Positions 1 through 13,627 of a DNA stretch of 64,000 nucleotides are shown here, piece after piece. The stretch lies in assembly GCF_021130785.1 (NCBI RefSeq), contig NC_060215.1, forward strand, positions 72,678,001 through 72,742,000. Reading direction: 5' to 3'. The position numbers and the translations under genes are program-made. The number at the start of each line of letters is the position of its first letter. Position 1 is the stretch's first letter. The stretch comes from Homalodisca vitripennis. Lineage: Eukaryota; Arthropoda; Insecta; Hemiptera; Cicadellidae. The notes beneath the pieces are model-generated. The model searched no databases. It had not been told where the DNA came from and saw only the letters and a program-made list of their open reading frames with translations.

Positions 1-539
1 TCCAACAATAAAACATTTATTATGACCAACAGAGGTTACCAATGACACTTTTAGCAATACTAGCAGAACTTTACATCCAACATTTTGAAGAAAACCAGAT
101 AATGAAAGGTCAAAATCCACACATACACAAAATATAATTTATAAACAATATGTAGAAGATGCCTCTCTAATCACTAAATCAAATAAACTCTAATCTAATA
201 TAACACAGCATGATCTAAACAAAATCCCTTTCAACATAACATTTAAAATTGAAACTGTGAAAAAATACACTAAAATTCTACTATAATTTTATTTATATTG
301 TATCAATTGGGAAATAAAAGCAAATAAATTCTGTTGTAACTGGCTGACTTGTTTTTGTTTACATTGTCTAGTATGTTAGATATGACTTCAGTGTTGTTGT
401 CAATGCTTTCTCTGGCGAGTTATTGGTGCCAATATAATTAATAGTGGCGTTGTCAAATTAAATATTATTAAAAGAATTACACCAATTAGTTAATCAGGTC
501 AGTTGTAATATTTTTACTTTGTTTTACAGTGTTTAGCTA

Positions 540-761
540 TCAAAACATACCACTCCTCCTTTTGTGCAGATGAAGGGAGAGAAACATATACTCTATAAAG
601 TTAAAGTCTGGCAATCTAATACTTGAAAGTTGTGTCTCTTTAAGTCCATGCTGTGTCAGGATCAACAGTTCAGGTCTGTGTAACTCTAAAAGGTGTTTTA
701 GTCTGTTGATTTTCATCCTAGTAATGTTTTGACAAAGGATATTTAGTTTGATAATGTCCAT
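540..761 (-). mobile_element. LINE ORF2 fragment, start of the endonuclease domain
   Basis: The minus-strand frame opens with Met at 761 and reads MDIIKLNILCQNITRM, followed by HRPELLILTQHGLKE. This is the usual beginning of the apurinic-type endonuclease of non-LTR retrotransposons: a strand with the QN metal-site motif, then the 'P-E-L-L-I-L-T-x-H' strand, where most relatives have TE for the catalytic glutamate and this copy has TQ. The frame stops after about 73 codons at KRRSGMF, where the related enzymes continue, so the copy is truncated or frameshifted. No RT sequence is visible nearby. It is a dead fragment inside an intron of CAPS or its upstream flank. Confidence 0.6.
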
Positions 762-3442
762 TTCTTTGTTTTGATCTCCTTGGTTTATATAACAAGTATT
801 TTTGTATTTGTAATCATGTAATTGTCATTAGTTTGTTTATAGTAGATTCCTTTTGAAATTGCATTATTTATGAAACATACATTTCATTCTTGCACACAGA
901 ATAAAAAAAAAGAGCTGAATCATCACTAACTTTTATAATAAAAGTATAACAACAATTTGCCGTAAGAATTTAGAAGGATTAAACCTTTTTTATGTTTTTT
1001 ACAGTAAACATTTTGAAACATCACATTTTCCCAAGGAACTTATTTTGAATGAATGGGAATCATTCTCTCGTGCACAGGTGCTATGCACGTCTGTGATGAA
1101 GTATTTCTACACATATTTAGAGTACATATCAACATTAATTTTTTTGCAAAGTTATGATTTTTTCTATTAGTAACGTATTATGAACGAAAATTATGCCTCT
1201 ACGATATATCTGTTTGTTATATGGTAGAAATAAAGATGTTTTTGATATTTTTGATTGATTGAATAATATGAAAAAATTTGATAACATAACTTTCATCAAA
1301 ATTAAAAGCACAATCATTGTTTAAAAAAATAAAAAATACCACTATATAATATTGAACCACATGATTTAGAGCAAAATATTGTCATAGTATTATATGTGAG
1401 ATATTTTTTTTTAGAATTCTTCTACTGAAGTATTGAAAAATACTGAATGATAGATAATATTTTCTATATCTATTTTACTTTTACAATAATTTTATTCGTT
1501 GAACCACATTTTTCACTGAAACTGAAAATATAGTAATCAGACTTATATTACAGACGTTTACTTTTGCAGAGTCAAATTCATAAAAATCACTAAAATGTAT
1601 TTTTTAGTAAAAATAATTTCTGATACAGTTAGCCCCTAAACATAATTTTAAAAATGTTTGATCAAGGATAAAAAATTGTATTACGTTTTTCTGTAACAAA
1701 TATATATTACTATTATAACTGTAAGTGGATTTGGTATTGCCTTAACATATGAAGAATCATAAAACGTTCAAGAGCTCAATTAAAAATAAGGCTAATAAAA
1801 TTTAACTATATATCCATAGATTTATCTATTGAAGAAAATATATGCTTTTCAAATAGATTTTTAATACTGTAATGTATTGCATTTAATTAAATTTTTTATA
1901 ACACTTTTTTATAGAATCACCAGTATAATGTTGTCAGTTGCTTCAACTAATTTCATGTAAAATATACTTTTCAGCAGTATAAGTATAGATATACATAAGA
2001 ACACATTTTCAATGCATTAAGTAATATTTGGAACACTTTGGATTAAATTAGATAAATAAGGTAGAGAGTTCAAATCTAATTTAGTAATTGTAAATTTTTC
2101 TAAAAGTAGCTGAAATGCAAGTTTAGTTGGTTGTATTAAGTGTTCACCGGAATTCTTCCTCCTGGTAAGGTTGGTTTGTATAGTAGACACTTAAAATTAG
2201 CAATCTCATGTTCAAACAATGTTTCTCTGCCTGAGCTTTTTGCAGTTCTACATGTTTTAGGTACCCAGGCACAAAAAAACAGGTTTTCGAGTTGGCATCT
2301 GTCTGTTTGTGAGTATGTTAGCTACTAAACGCATGGTTAATTCACTTGAAACATACATTAACTTATTGATGTGGGATGAAGCCTGTTCCTTTTCAAAATT
2401 GTAATGGTTATTATTGCAGTTTCTAGATTATCAAATTTAAATCTTCAATTTGTTTCCTCTTAAAGAATGATTGAAAAATGTAATTATAAATTTTAACACA
2501 TCTTAGAAGAAGAAACTATATACACACACAAACACAGACATAAACACCAGAGTCACACATACACATGCACATACACACACAGAGGCGTGAAAGAGATACG
2601 TTTAGTAATATTACTAGTATAAACTCTGGAATATTTAAGTCAAGTACTCATACTTTCCCTCTCTTTCACAAATAAATGTTTTACATAATCGTAGGGTTTT
2701 TTTGTACAGTAAATGTATTTAAATAATAACAATTGTTTATGATGTAATATACTTTCTACTTGTTATAGAACGAAGTAATAAGTGATACATGTGATAGTAT
2801 TGATACTTCCTATATTTTATTCGGTATTTTTAAACCTGTAAAATATCAAGATCTTGCGAACTGGAAATTATTTTGATAGTCTAGCTTTAATGGAATATAT
2901 GTGTGAATATCGTGATTGCATTTTATTTAAAACAATATTAACCACTAGGTAATTTTTATTTGAAGGTAAATTTAAGCAATCAATTAGATTTGAATTTAGC
3001 ATGTATTATTCATAAAAAAAGCATTTTTATTTGTGGATGTCTCCGCTATGGCTTACATATTCATTGATCAGGCTTGAGCTTGCTATTTGGTTTGAATAAG
3101 TTAAATAGTTTTAATAGAAAAAGTTAGTTGTGTTTTTAAACTCAAGTTTTGAAATTTCTTATAAAAAGTTTTTACTTTGGTAGTATTCGTTAATATTCTG
3201 TGTCTTAATATATTAAAGTTCTGTATTCCATCCTAAACTTTTTAATTAAATTTATGGCTTTATAAGAACTTTTAGTGGTCCTGTATTATTTAGATATTTA
3301 GCAGTTTGCATGTAGTACTAGAAATGCTTACATGATTAGCTTAGAATTTCGGTAGGCATGCCAAATCCTTATTGCTACTCGTGGATATTGTACTTACTGT
3401 ATAATCAAGTCACAATAGCTGAAAATCTTTGAGACATGGAAG

Positions 3443-3444
<2 letters not shown>
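762..3444. other. AT-rich intron or flank, nothing recognised
   Basis: No coding exon, TIR or RNA gene could be recognised. The small ORFs at 1135-1317 (-) and 2140-2328 (+) show no family resemblance and no splice-site support. A loose CA-rich tract lies at about 2520-2582. Confidence 0.5.
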
Positions 3445-3526
<82 letters not shown>

Positions 3527-3546
3527 TTATATATATATATATATAT
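3445..3546. repeat. (AC)n-(AT)n microsatellite
   Basis: About 39 uninterrupted AC units (3445-3522) run straight into a short AT run. The His-Thr and Cys-Val ORFs on the two strands here are only translations of this repeat. Confidence 0.97.
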
Positions 3547-6195
3547 TTAAACTGTTCTCGGTTATCAATTTTGTTATAATCAAACATGAATTATTATTAT
3601 CTGAGATTTTAAGTGCTAAATAAATTACCTCATTAATAGGATACTTATAAACTCTGCATTAACAAAAGAATTATTTTCAACAATTGTAAAAATAATCATA
3701 GTTTAAAAGTTAAGCATAAACTAAAAACAGTGAAATTTCAGTTCAAGGGAATAAAAATATTTTACTTATTCATTTTAAAATATTTTTTTATTGTTTGCGC
3801 TAAGTGATTAGTGATAATAGACCTACTGTACATAACCAGTAAAATGTTTGTTATTATCGTAGGTTTTATTATTGTTTTAAAGTTTTGTGATGCTTTCTTA
3901 TTTTATTTGAGTTCAGAGTATATCTGTACAGAAAAAGGTTTTGAAAAAAGTTCAATAACCATTCACACTGAAAAATTATTTTAATAACAGAATCAGTTAG
4001 TTGTCAGAAAGAGTTTGATGAAGTATCCATAAATTAAATATAAATATACCTAAGAAATCCTTAATTATAGTCTGGTGAAATAATCTTTTTTTAATTGGCC
4101 CACTTCTATTATAAAATGAATATCCTGTATTTATAATTTTAATATTTTTTATATGGTTATTTTAACATTTTTAAAGGTAGAATGTCAAAATTTAGAGTTA
4201 ACTGTCATCTACTGTATAAAACTATTTAAATATTTCCCTCCCATAAAAACCTGTGTGAGGTTTTGTGTATTGCTTTTATAATTTATATGTTTAGTGTTTG
4301 TGTTTAGGAAACAATTTATATTATAACACACATTATTGATACTTCCAGTAATTAACAGCATTAATTATTCACACTGAACATGACAGTGGATTTGTTCAAA
4401 GTTACTTGTCTAAGCTGGTACGCTTAGATTAGAGTTAAGAGACAAATGTAACAACCTACTGTGTTGTTTTAACCATGTCGAAATCTAAGATGACATATAT
4501 TTAGTTTTTTGTAAGCTTATCCAATGTTTAAAGTCCATTATTTCAGTCAGCTTAGTTTATAACCTCAAACTTAGCTTAGAAAACGAAATCTAAATCACAT
4601 TAAACAGATCAAACTAAACTTGTATTCAGCTTATTCCAGGCATAGTAATCAAAGCCTACATTAACAAAATGATTTTGAACTTTGGTATAAGTAGTTCAGC
4701 TTTATTAGGTTGTTTCGTTAAATATATTCAAGAACCAAAATTGAGTGTAATATTGTATACCAAGCATAAAAAGAGGTTTGTTTTTTTTAATATAAGAGAA
4801 ATTTTATTAATTGAACTGGTAGAATCAAGTTACATACTCGTATATTGTTTAAAAAATTTTGGTGTGTGCACACATGCTGTCCAGAATATTACAATACTTA
4901 ATAATAGTATACACAAATATTTAAAATTATAGAAATATTGAGTTTTACTCAAGTATGAAATACATATTTTTCTGTTGCTATAAGATGTCACTTCGTTCAG
5001 TCCAATTCTAATAAACAAAAACAATAATGTATCTGAATAGCATACTATTTTAAAATATGTGATTTATAATTAAATTATTATATTTTTTTGTAAATGTTGA
5101 TATTATATTGATGTTGTGTGTTAGAAAGGACTCTAATTCCAATCATTTATAAAACAAGTTTTTTACCTTTTGTATATGTGTTTTTGTTTTATTTTCATAC
5201 AAACCCAGGATTTTCTATAACTATTAATACGTTGTAAACTTTTTATGGTCCTCTATAATGAATCTTGCTCTAAATTCTATTCCAGAGCCTTCTTCAACAA
5301 AGGAATTGGGATGAGAAAGTTTGAGATTAATAATATAGAAAAAGGTTACACATTAATTTATTATCTGTATACAGGGTGAGACAAAGGTATAAATACAAAT
5401 ACTATTCAGGATATACACTTGAAAACTCTAACTTTTTCAAGATACTTGACTCAGTTATCTATAGGTTTTTTAAGTCAGCAATCATACTGGTTTATGATTA
5501 CAGATGGTATAATTCAGTTAGGTTCTTTATTCAGTTTTAAAAGTTCCTTTATTGTTAAGGAACTATGAACTAGTTAAGAAGAGGGTTTGGTTTGTTAAAT
5601 AATATCAGCATAGTTATCGTATAAGTCTTTCGGTTTATAGGACGACAAAACATAAATCAACATAATTACACATCAACATCGTTTGTTAATTATCAACATT
5701 GATTTTGTTACATAATTTTTGTAATGCATATAACTTTTAACTGATTGCAATTCCTTGGATAAGCAACTGATATATTGTACAATATATAATGTAATTCTAT
5801 GGCAGAAGCCTTGGTTATTAGCGTCTTCGTGTATAACATAACGCTCATTTCATATATACACACACACACACACACATATATATTTTTTTGTGTGTGTCTC
5901 TTTTACAATGTATTAAATCAATAAAATTTTAGTGAATTATTGGTTTCTATTGCATATATTTTATAAAGAATTTAGTGAAGAAACCTTATTAAAATCTATC
6001 TGAAGAGAATATAACAATTAGTTTGATAATCATAATCACAAGGATGTTTTCATGTAAGATTCAGTATGTTTGTTTAGTTTAGACAATTGCAGTAAATGGT
6101 TGCAGGCTAATGAAGACTTTTCTCCTTATAAATCAATATCAACCAAACTTATTTAAAAGACTAAGGACTATATTAAATCAAAATGTATAGATTTA

Positions 6196-6287
<92 letters not shown>

Positions 6288-8204
6288 TTGAATTTTGGTA
6301 ATAATTATTTTTATGGGAAGTGTCTATGATGTTGGTTAAATAGGTTTAAGGTTGAAATCCTATTCAACAATTTACATATAACAATTCTATATATTATACA
6401 CAATAATATTTTATACTTTTTTTGCATATACAATACATTATAGGTTCAATGCACACTCACGTCTTGTAACACAATTGAGTACCAACATTAGATTGAATGC
6501 CACAATGCACACAGCAATGGCAGGTTGGCACACATTGTACTTACAAATAAGGATTGCCAGTTTTGTGAAGTAATCCTGCCAATCCACATTCTTTTGAAAG
6601 AAAAAAAAACACTGGTTGTTTTGAAAGGAAGTCGCTTGAAGGTTTTATATGTGCTTTGTACTTTTTATGACACAGTTTTTAAGAGTACAGTATGCTTTTA
6701 AAAGCACTTTTTCACTTTTTTAAATAAAGAGCGAACACTGTTTTTTTCTGTTTAATGTATTTTTATAATATAGTGTGCTAACACATTTGTTATTTAATAG
6801 CATAACAATTCACTTTTAACTAGCATTTGAACAACACAGAAATAAATAGTACTAAGCAAGCACATTAACTAGTAGCAAATATTCACATCCTCCACATAAG
6901 TATCCCCTTGTCTAAGCAACAATTAACGCCATGTCAAAGGACGCAAGTATGCTTCATACTTACAAGACTACATTGTATTCTTTCATTTCACTATTCTATT
7001 TATAATCAATAAACATCACAACCTTACATTTAATCTTTTTCTTTGGTTTCGGGTAATGTATATTATTTTGAAGTTTATACCAGTTTTCCAAGAAAAGGTA
7101 TTGTGCTAGTTTTAAAATCATCCCATCCTAGAGCTGCATGACTAGACCTTGCATGCTTTGCATCTGTGTATTTAATGTGCATTTCATTGTAATTGAATAA
7201 TAAATTGCATAGTGCTGATGTTATATTCATATTTTGTCCTAACCTGTTCCCAAACTTATTTCTGCAATGTGAAGCATCTGTTGCTATTCACTAGTATAGA
7301 ACAAAACTGGAGTACATATAAAATCAAAACTTATACTGTTCTTAGTTGTTACTATTCTGCTGAAGTTGTCATACTACATAGAATATAATGACGAATCTTA
7401 TTAGTGAAGTTCAATCCAGAAGTTTGACATTGACTACGTTATTCTCAATCAATACATGTTAGTTTTAGCATTAAAACAAGGTGAAATTGTCCAGTTACAG
7501 CCATGAGTATTAAATACCTTTTACAAAAGTTACATAACATTATTTCAGTGTTATTTGTACCTCTCCTTCCCTCCTTCTGTATAACTATCTCTATTTTTTT
7601 CTATATTTATTTTTCTCAAAAATTTATCTTGAGTAACTGTGTTGTTAGTGCAGAATTTTGAGGATATCTATTGTTTCTATGGAAATAAATAGTGGAGGAT
7701 CCTCCATAATTGGTGTCAAGTTAATCCTCCCCATTAACTTGGAAAATTACGTATGTGGATATGTTTTTTTCCATGTACATCTTTAGATGACACAAATTAT
7801 AAATTTTTAAAATGTAGATTATATTTATAATGGTGCAGTTTAAAATGTTTTGATGTAGGTATTAAAAGTAATGAATTGTAATTAAAATAGCTCTAAGAAA
7901 TTTTAATGAAATTTTTCATACACATTTTTCATTAAAAGATTTTTATATTGTAATAAAAGTTTCTCCAACAATACCTTTTGATTACAAAACTAGAAGATGG
8001 AATAAGTAGGGGTCTGGTGAGAACTTATGGAGAAAATGTTCATACACTAGAAGTTTATCAGAACTATATAAATTCTTCAATCCATATGTCCACTATTGTT
8101 GGAAAAATATGCTATCTTATAAGTATATACTTATACTATATAAGTTAGTTCCTATAATAACCATAGATTAGTATAAACACACTATTAATTCTACATGCTG
8201 ATGA
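3547..8204. other. AT-rich intron or flank, two short microsatellites only
   Basis: Apart from dinucleotide repeats at 5858-5895 and 6195-6288, I recognise nothing. The ORF at 4669-4932 (+) has a plausible length but biased hydrophobic, AT-driven composition and no recognisable motif. Confidence 0.5.
6195..6288. repeat. Compound (GT)n(AT)n(AC)n palindromic microsatellite
   Basis: A GT run is followed by about 30 AT units and then an AC run, so the whole tract is self-complementary and could extrude as a hairpin or cruciform of roughly 45-bp arms. Confidence 0.95.
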
Positions 8205-8744
8205 CACAAGAAGGTATCAGATAGCACCTTATCGATGCACATAGCAAATAGCATTTAATATGTCAAAAGTTGTAGCATTTCATACAGCACCAATAAAATG
8301 GTCTCAGACAGCACCTTGCCAATGGATTTGACAAATAGTGCTTAACATGTAAAACGTTGTGGCATTTCATCAATGAAAATGTTCTCATACAATACCTTGC
8401 TGATGGATATAGCAAATAGTGCTTCGTATCAAAAGTTAATGGAATTTCATACAGCACAAACAAAAAAAGTTCTCAGACATCACATTTCTGATGGATGTAG
8501 CAAATAGTGCTTAACATGTCAAAAATTGTGGCATTTCATATAGCATCAATCAAAATGTTCTCAGACAGGACCTTAGCGATGGACATAGCAAATAGTGCTT
8601 AACATGTCAAAAATTGCAGCATTTCATACAGCACCAATAAAAATGGTCTCAGACAGCACCTTGCCGATGGATATAGCTAACAAATAGTGCTTAATATGTC
8701 AACAGTTGTGGCATTTCATACAGCATCAATCAAAAACTTTTGGT
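8205..8744. repeat. Minisatellite, ~87-bp unit, about 6 degenerate copies
   Basis: The phrase 'ctcagacagcaccttgc' and variants recur at about 8217, 8303, 8382, 8472, 8559 and 8647. Each is followed by 'atggatatagcaaatagtg', 'cttaacatgtcaaaa' and 'gcatttcatacagcac'. Spacing is 79-90 bp. The ORF 8263-8463 (-) is a by-product of the array. Confidence 0.92.
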
Positions 8745-9800
8745 ATGGTAAAATTATTGTTACCATTTGACATATAAATGTTGTAGTTCAAAGATCTATC
8801 AGTCTACATGTGCCACCAAAAAACATAGCCAACGTTTCTAGAAACATAAGTAAGGTAGTATTCAACTCAGATAATTCATTAGCTTATTTGTTTGTCTAAC
8901 ATTGAATAAATTAGCATATTTATTGTATTCTCATGATTTTATATAAATAGATATAATATTTAACTCTGTAAAAAATAAAATGACGATAATAGAATTATAA
9001 TTGTAGTTTACAGTAACCTCTCAGAGAAATTAATCATGATTACAGTCTATTGACTCCCATATTTGAATATTATATGTACACTATGGCTATTTCATAATAT
9101 TTTTTTACAAAAACACACCCAGGACTCAGTAAGTAAATGCTCACAGTTCATCTCATATTTTCACAAACTTCCCTAATAAGTGAGGGCCATCTGATCCCCT
9201 TATTGTTAAGTTTTTTCTTGTATGTCAAGGTAAGGAGCATCAAACACCATAGGGCTGGATGTGACAAAATTTCATACACAATAGCAAAATTTACCAAAGT
9301 TTTCAGCACTTTCACAATCGTAAACTTGCGACTACACCCCTCTTAATAATAATAAGGCAATCTAAGTACTTCCTCTTTATAGCACAGGATGGATGGATGA
9401 CAATACTCTTCTACTTGTGAGTGCTACATTCAATTACTTTTCAATAATTGTTATATGTATATTAAATCTAGAATAATTCAATTTTAAGTTGTTAAAATGT
9501 TAAAAAAAAATAATGGTTGAATTAGGCTTATATATTTATAATGAAATATCAGCTTACTGTGAGCAATGCTTTGCAGGTAGCACTTAATTAATCAAGTTCT
9601 GGAACTCTTTCCAATGAAGGCATAAGCTTTAATAGTGTCACAAACAATAATGTCACTATTTATTATAAATTCTTAAATAGGGTATTATTAAAAAATATTA
9701 GAATACATTCATTGTCTTCAATGTTCAATGATGATAGCTCTAGATCATAACCTGTATTGAACTAGATATAATAAACCGTGGCAATTCATTACTGATTTCT

Positions 9801-9878
9801 ATCCTATTATGTTGTTCCTATCCTATTATGTTGTTCCTATCCTATTATGTTGTTCCTATCATATTATGTTGTTCCTAT
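9801..9878. repeat. Four tandem 19-bp repeats
   Basis: The unit 'cctattatgttgttcctat' occurs at 9803, 9822, 9841 and (with one change) 9860. It adjoins the end of the Penelope-like fragment described next. Confidence 0.95.
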
Positions 9879-9889
9879 CAGTGAATGTA

Positions 9890-10330
9890 GTTCATAGCTG
9901 GTTGTGTTTTGTCATTGTATTTGGTTAAGAAATCAATTTCTTGTTCTATGTATCAATATATGTTGAAACAACAATGTCTGTTGGGGTAAACTATTTGATG
10001 TATTTTGGTTCCATTGAATTTTTTACAAATTTTCAAAATTGTTTCTTCGTTATTTTCATGTTCTTGTTTATACTATTATAGATGTGGCCAGTATTCATTA
10101 AATGTTCAGCAACAGGTGATGTATCGTGTCACCTATTGAGGACAGTATGTATAATACCTTTGCCTGAACTTATAATCAACCAATCTGTCTAGATGATGCT
10201 AGACTGTATCCATTCCACTTTCTCCTGTATTCTTTACAAACACAGTACCATGTCCACCTTTATATGTGATGTGTTTTGTTTAATATTTCTTGTCCTTAGA
10301 GAAGGGAAGTAAATATTGTCACGCATAGCT
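9890..10330 (-). mobile_element. Penelope-like element fragment, GIY-YIG endonuclease region
   Basis: Reading the minus strand from about 10270 gives GTVFVKNTGESGMDTV and, after a frame change, SPVAEHLMNTGHIYNSINKN near 10120-10070. The 'S-x-V-A-x-H-x3-T-G-H' phrase is typical of the C-terminal half of GIY-YIG nuclease domains in Penelope-like elements. Stops and frameshifts show it is dead. The RT part is absent. The call rests on one short motif and could be wrong. Confidence 0.4.
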
Positions 10331-12785
10331 GTAGAAATAAACTCTAGAGAGCAAGATTAGTATGTTTCCAAAAATTGTATGGATTTGGAAATCAATATTT
10401 AGAAAATATATATTATGGAAATGATATAAAAGTTACATAATTCACAAATACAAATGGTGATCCTTCAGTTGTAAAAGTTACTCTCCGCTTATATTATCCA
10501 TCGTCGAGACAGTATTACAGGTTTTTAAGATAATAAAAAGAAACCTTCATTTCATAGAAATTATTTCTTAATCTTCAAAATATTACAATAATTTTGTCAA
10601 AATAAAGGTTCTTATAAACCCTTATGTGAGGAGGAGTAAAATATTGCACTGAACCATGTATAAGAAGTATTCTGACACAACAGCATTATTTTTTACTTAA
10701 CAGCTGTCTTGGACTGAATTCTGAGTTCTTTGAAAGAAATATAAATAGGTACTCAAAATAATGTAGAACTATCAATAACAAAAGCTTACTCTTTTTTATA
10801 CAAGTTCAACTATGAGTATGATCATTGTTAAAAAATTCAAATATATAGGAACTTATATGCCATCTCTAGTTCAGATAACATATTCATATAAAGCAACTTA
10901 TCTCATCCTATCAAATGACTCCATTGCAACAAAAAGTGTACAATTAAATTTAAATGTGCCTCTAACAGAATTTTGAAACATTTATTTAGAAAAGCAAGAC
11001 TGGTTTTAATTGAATTTGGCCCCCCATGTTTGTGGACACAAAATAATGAATAATAAGCAATTGAATAAAATTAAGGTATAAATAAAAATAAAAATATATT
11101 ATTTATATAAATAGAACATAAAATTAAGATTACAGATAAATAAAAAGTTTGTGAATAAACCAAATGCGATCAGTTAAAGGTGATGTTAAGAAGAGGTTAC
11201 AATAGGTACTGGAGTTTTATTCAACTTATGTCTAATAGCATCAAGAGTCTAATAACATAATAGATGACAGGGGAACCTTAACGGCTTGACTGTAATCACC
11301 AGAGGTCATTCGATTTTACTATACCACTAAGCCAGTCTGCAAAGGTACCAGCAAACTTGCTTGAATATAACGGCTGGGATGCTCAAGTAAGTGAGGGCTA
11401 CCAATTGTTTCATCAATATCTCATTCGAGATAACTACTGAATAAAACAGGCTAAATTTAGTTTTCCATGCCTGTCTTTTCTGGAAAAGTTAAAAATTTTG
11501 TTCTAGTTGATTCAAGAAATCAGACAAGGCAATCAATAAGTGAGAGCCTGTCACAAGACCTTAATGTTAGTGGAAATCAAACGAGGAGACTAAGCAGTCT
11601 GCATTGCCTAGGAGACGAAGATGATAAAACATGATATAACAAAATTTCATACATCCAAGTTATAGAAAACCATACCTAAATTTATGTAGATATTAGGTAC
11701 AGTTGTATGATCTAGTTTTATAACTATTTTCTATTGTGAAATTATGCATTGCTTGGTAACTTTGCCATGAATGTAGTAGTGATATGGGATTCATAGGTCT
11801 TATTAAAACAGTAAGCTTCGGTTTATAATAATACAATTTACAAAATAACCAATAAAACTAATAACTATGATAAGAAATTAATATCAGTGCTATGTAAATT
11901 TAAAATAAATGTTTCAGAGATAATTTAAAACTATATTATGATTTTTATAACTAGTTACAGTGCACAAAAATAATTTACCTTTAGTAATGTTTATTTAAGA
12001 GATACACATGTTCTTATTAGCCTCATATGATAAAAATATGTAGTAAATATCAATATAATACATTCTTTGTTGTAATGTATAAAGGTAATCTTTTATGAAT
12101 ACGTTATTATTATATTGTATTAATAAAAAAAATTATCTTAGTAAATTAACATTTAAATAAAAATTTCTTTGCTTATTGAAATTAAAAACATTAGTTTTTT
12201 AGATGTGTTGAAAAATCAAATTGTCTGAATATAATATAAAAGATTTGTGATGCATATCAAAACCAGTGAACTGTTATTTTTCTTCACTTCCATCAATTAC
12301 TATTTAATCCATAACGTTACTACCACATAAAGTGTATCCAAACCAACAAGATGGATATTTTACATGGCAAAATCAATAGACTAAGCTAACAATGGGTTTC
12401 TTAAGGCGTACAGATTATGTATATAAAGGGATGTACATTAACTACTTATGAGACAACTAATAGATAGAGGGTAAGAGCTAGATGGAAAGTTTTCTTTTTT
12501 CATTAAAGAAGTAAAAGGAAAATAACTTAAAACTGGCCTATTAAATCACTTTGTATCTCCTGAAAGAAGAAACATTTTTCTTTTACTCAATTTGTACTGT
12601 TGCTGTTCTTTTTGCACCTAAGGCTCACCATACTGTTGGACCTAGTTCTTCCTAAATTAGTAAAACCAGATTTAATAGACAGTTTGGATTTAGTCTATTT
12701 ATCTTCTTAGTGACAGATTGAGACACGTAATCTGCATCTGGTGAAATGTGAAATTTACTAATTATTATTTATCCATGAGTACTAC
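10331..12785. other. AT-rich sequence, nothing recognised
   Basis: No exon, repeat unit or transposon end that I can name. A slightly less AT-rich patch at 11160-11600 may be an old insertion but has no diagnostic motif. Confidence 0.4.
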
Positions 12786-13017
12786 TTAGTTAATTCCATC
12801 TGGTGCAGAGAATGTAAGCACAAACTTTTCTTTTTTTGATGGCTTCACCTTTAACACTGCTGATAATGTAGAACTTTTCAGGCTGTTATACTGTAGCAGC
12901 AACACATTAAGCTCTTGGGTTTCAAGCTGTGTCTCTTGTACATTAGATAACAGAGTATCATCCATGCTACAATTGTCCATCTCAAGGCGAGTCCTTGATA
13001 TTTTCAGCTTGATCTCC
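12786..13017 (-). CDS. Candidate terminal exon of an unidentified minus-strand gene
   Basis: On the minus strand an open frame begins directly after a splice-acceptor-like 'tttctgctag' (ending at about 13018) and runs 76 codons to a TAA at 12786. Residues begin EIKLKISRTRLEMDNC and end KKEKFVLTFSAPDGIN. Composition is balanced and protein-like, with a heptad-like leucine/glutamine stretch (LETQELNVLLLQYNSL), unlike the AT-driven ORFs around it. An internal Met lies at 12980. The codon just before the acceptor is a stop, so as an unspliced ORF it would start at that Met. I do not recognise the family, found no partner exon and no clear poly(A) signal. It could be the last exon of a nested antisense gene, a retrocopy fragment, or part of an unknown transposon. 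Confidence 0.35.
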
Positions 13018-13627
13018 TAGCAGAAACTTACCTCCTTTTAAAAAGGTACATTATAATAAGGGTGGAAAATTGGTATCTATCATATAACAAACACAGTTTG
13101 GAACCCAAGAGTAAAATGTTTATGATAGTGCTAGAAGAAAGATTTTAGCAACTATTTAACTGTAAACTAAGGAATTAATTTGTCTTGTATATTTACTAGA
13201 AAATGTATTTTAATTTTTCAGTGCATATATTCCAAGGTAAATATTTTTATGAGACATTATGAGAAACCTTGGATTATAAAAAACTTAAAGTTCAGTAAGT
13301 TGCATGATAAAAGTAGTAGTAAATGGTAAAAACATTATCCAGTGAAAGTAGTTATTGCGTGATTTGCTGTTTAGAGAGTATTTTATGTATTATTTACAGA
13401 AGAGAAATGTATTTTTGATAAAAAATTGTTTTAGTAGAAATAAATAGTAAAGTGTGTGATGTAGAGGTATTTCCTTAGGATGTCAGTAAACTATCTTAAC
13501 TTATGGCAGGTTCAGGTATCCCTTGTGGCCACCATGAGATGAGAAGTAAACTTGAATTATTTACACCTACTTGTTAAAAATAAACCAATTCTTTAAATTT
13601 GAATTTCCCATCTATTAAAATGATATA

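Noticed and set aside
3405..3623. Two ORFs of about 60 codons on opposite strands
   Set aside because: They are translations of the (AC)n repeat (His-Thr and Cys-Val runs).
8205..8744. CRISPR-like array
   Set aside because: The units are contiguous, degenerate 80-90-bp tandem repeats with no unique spacers, in an insect genome.
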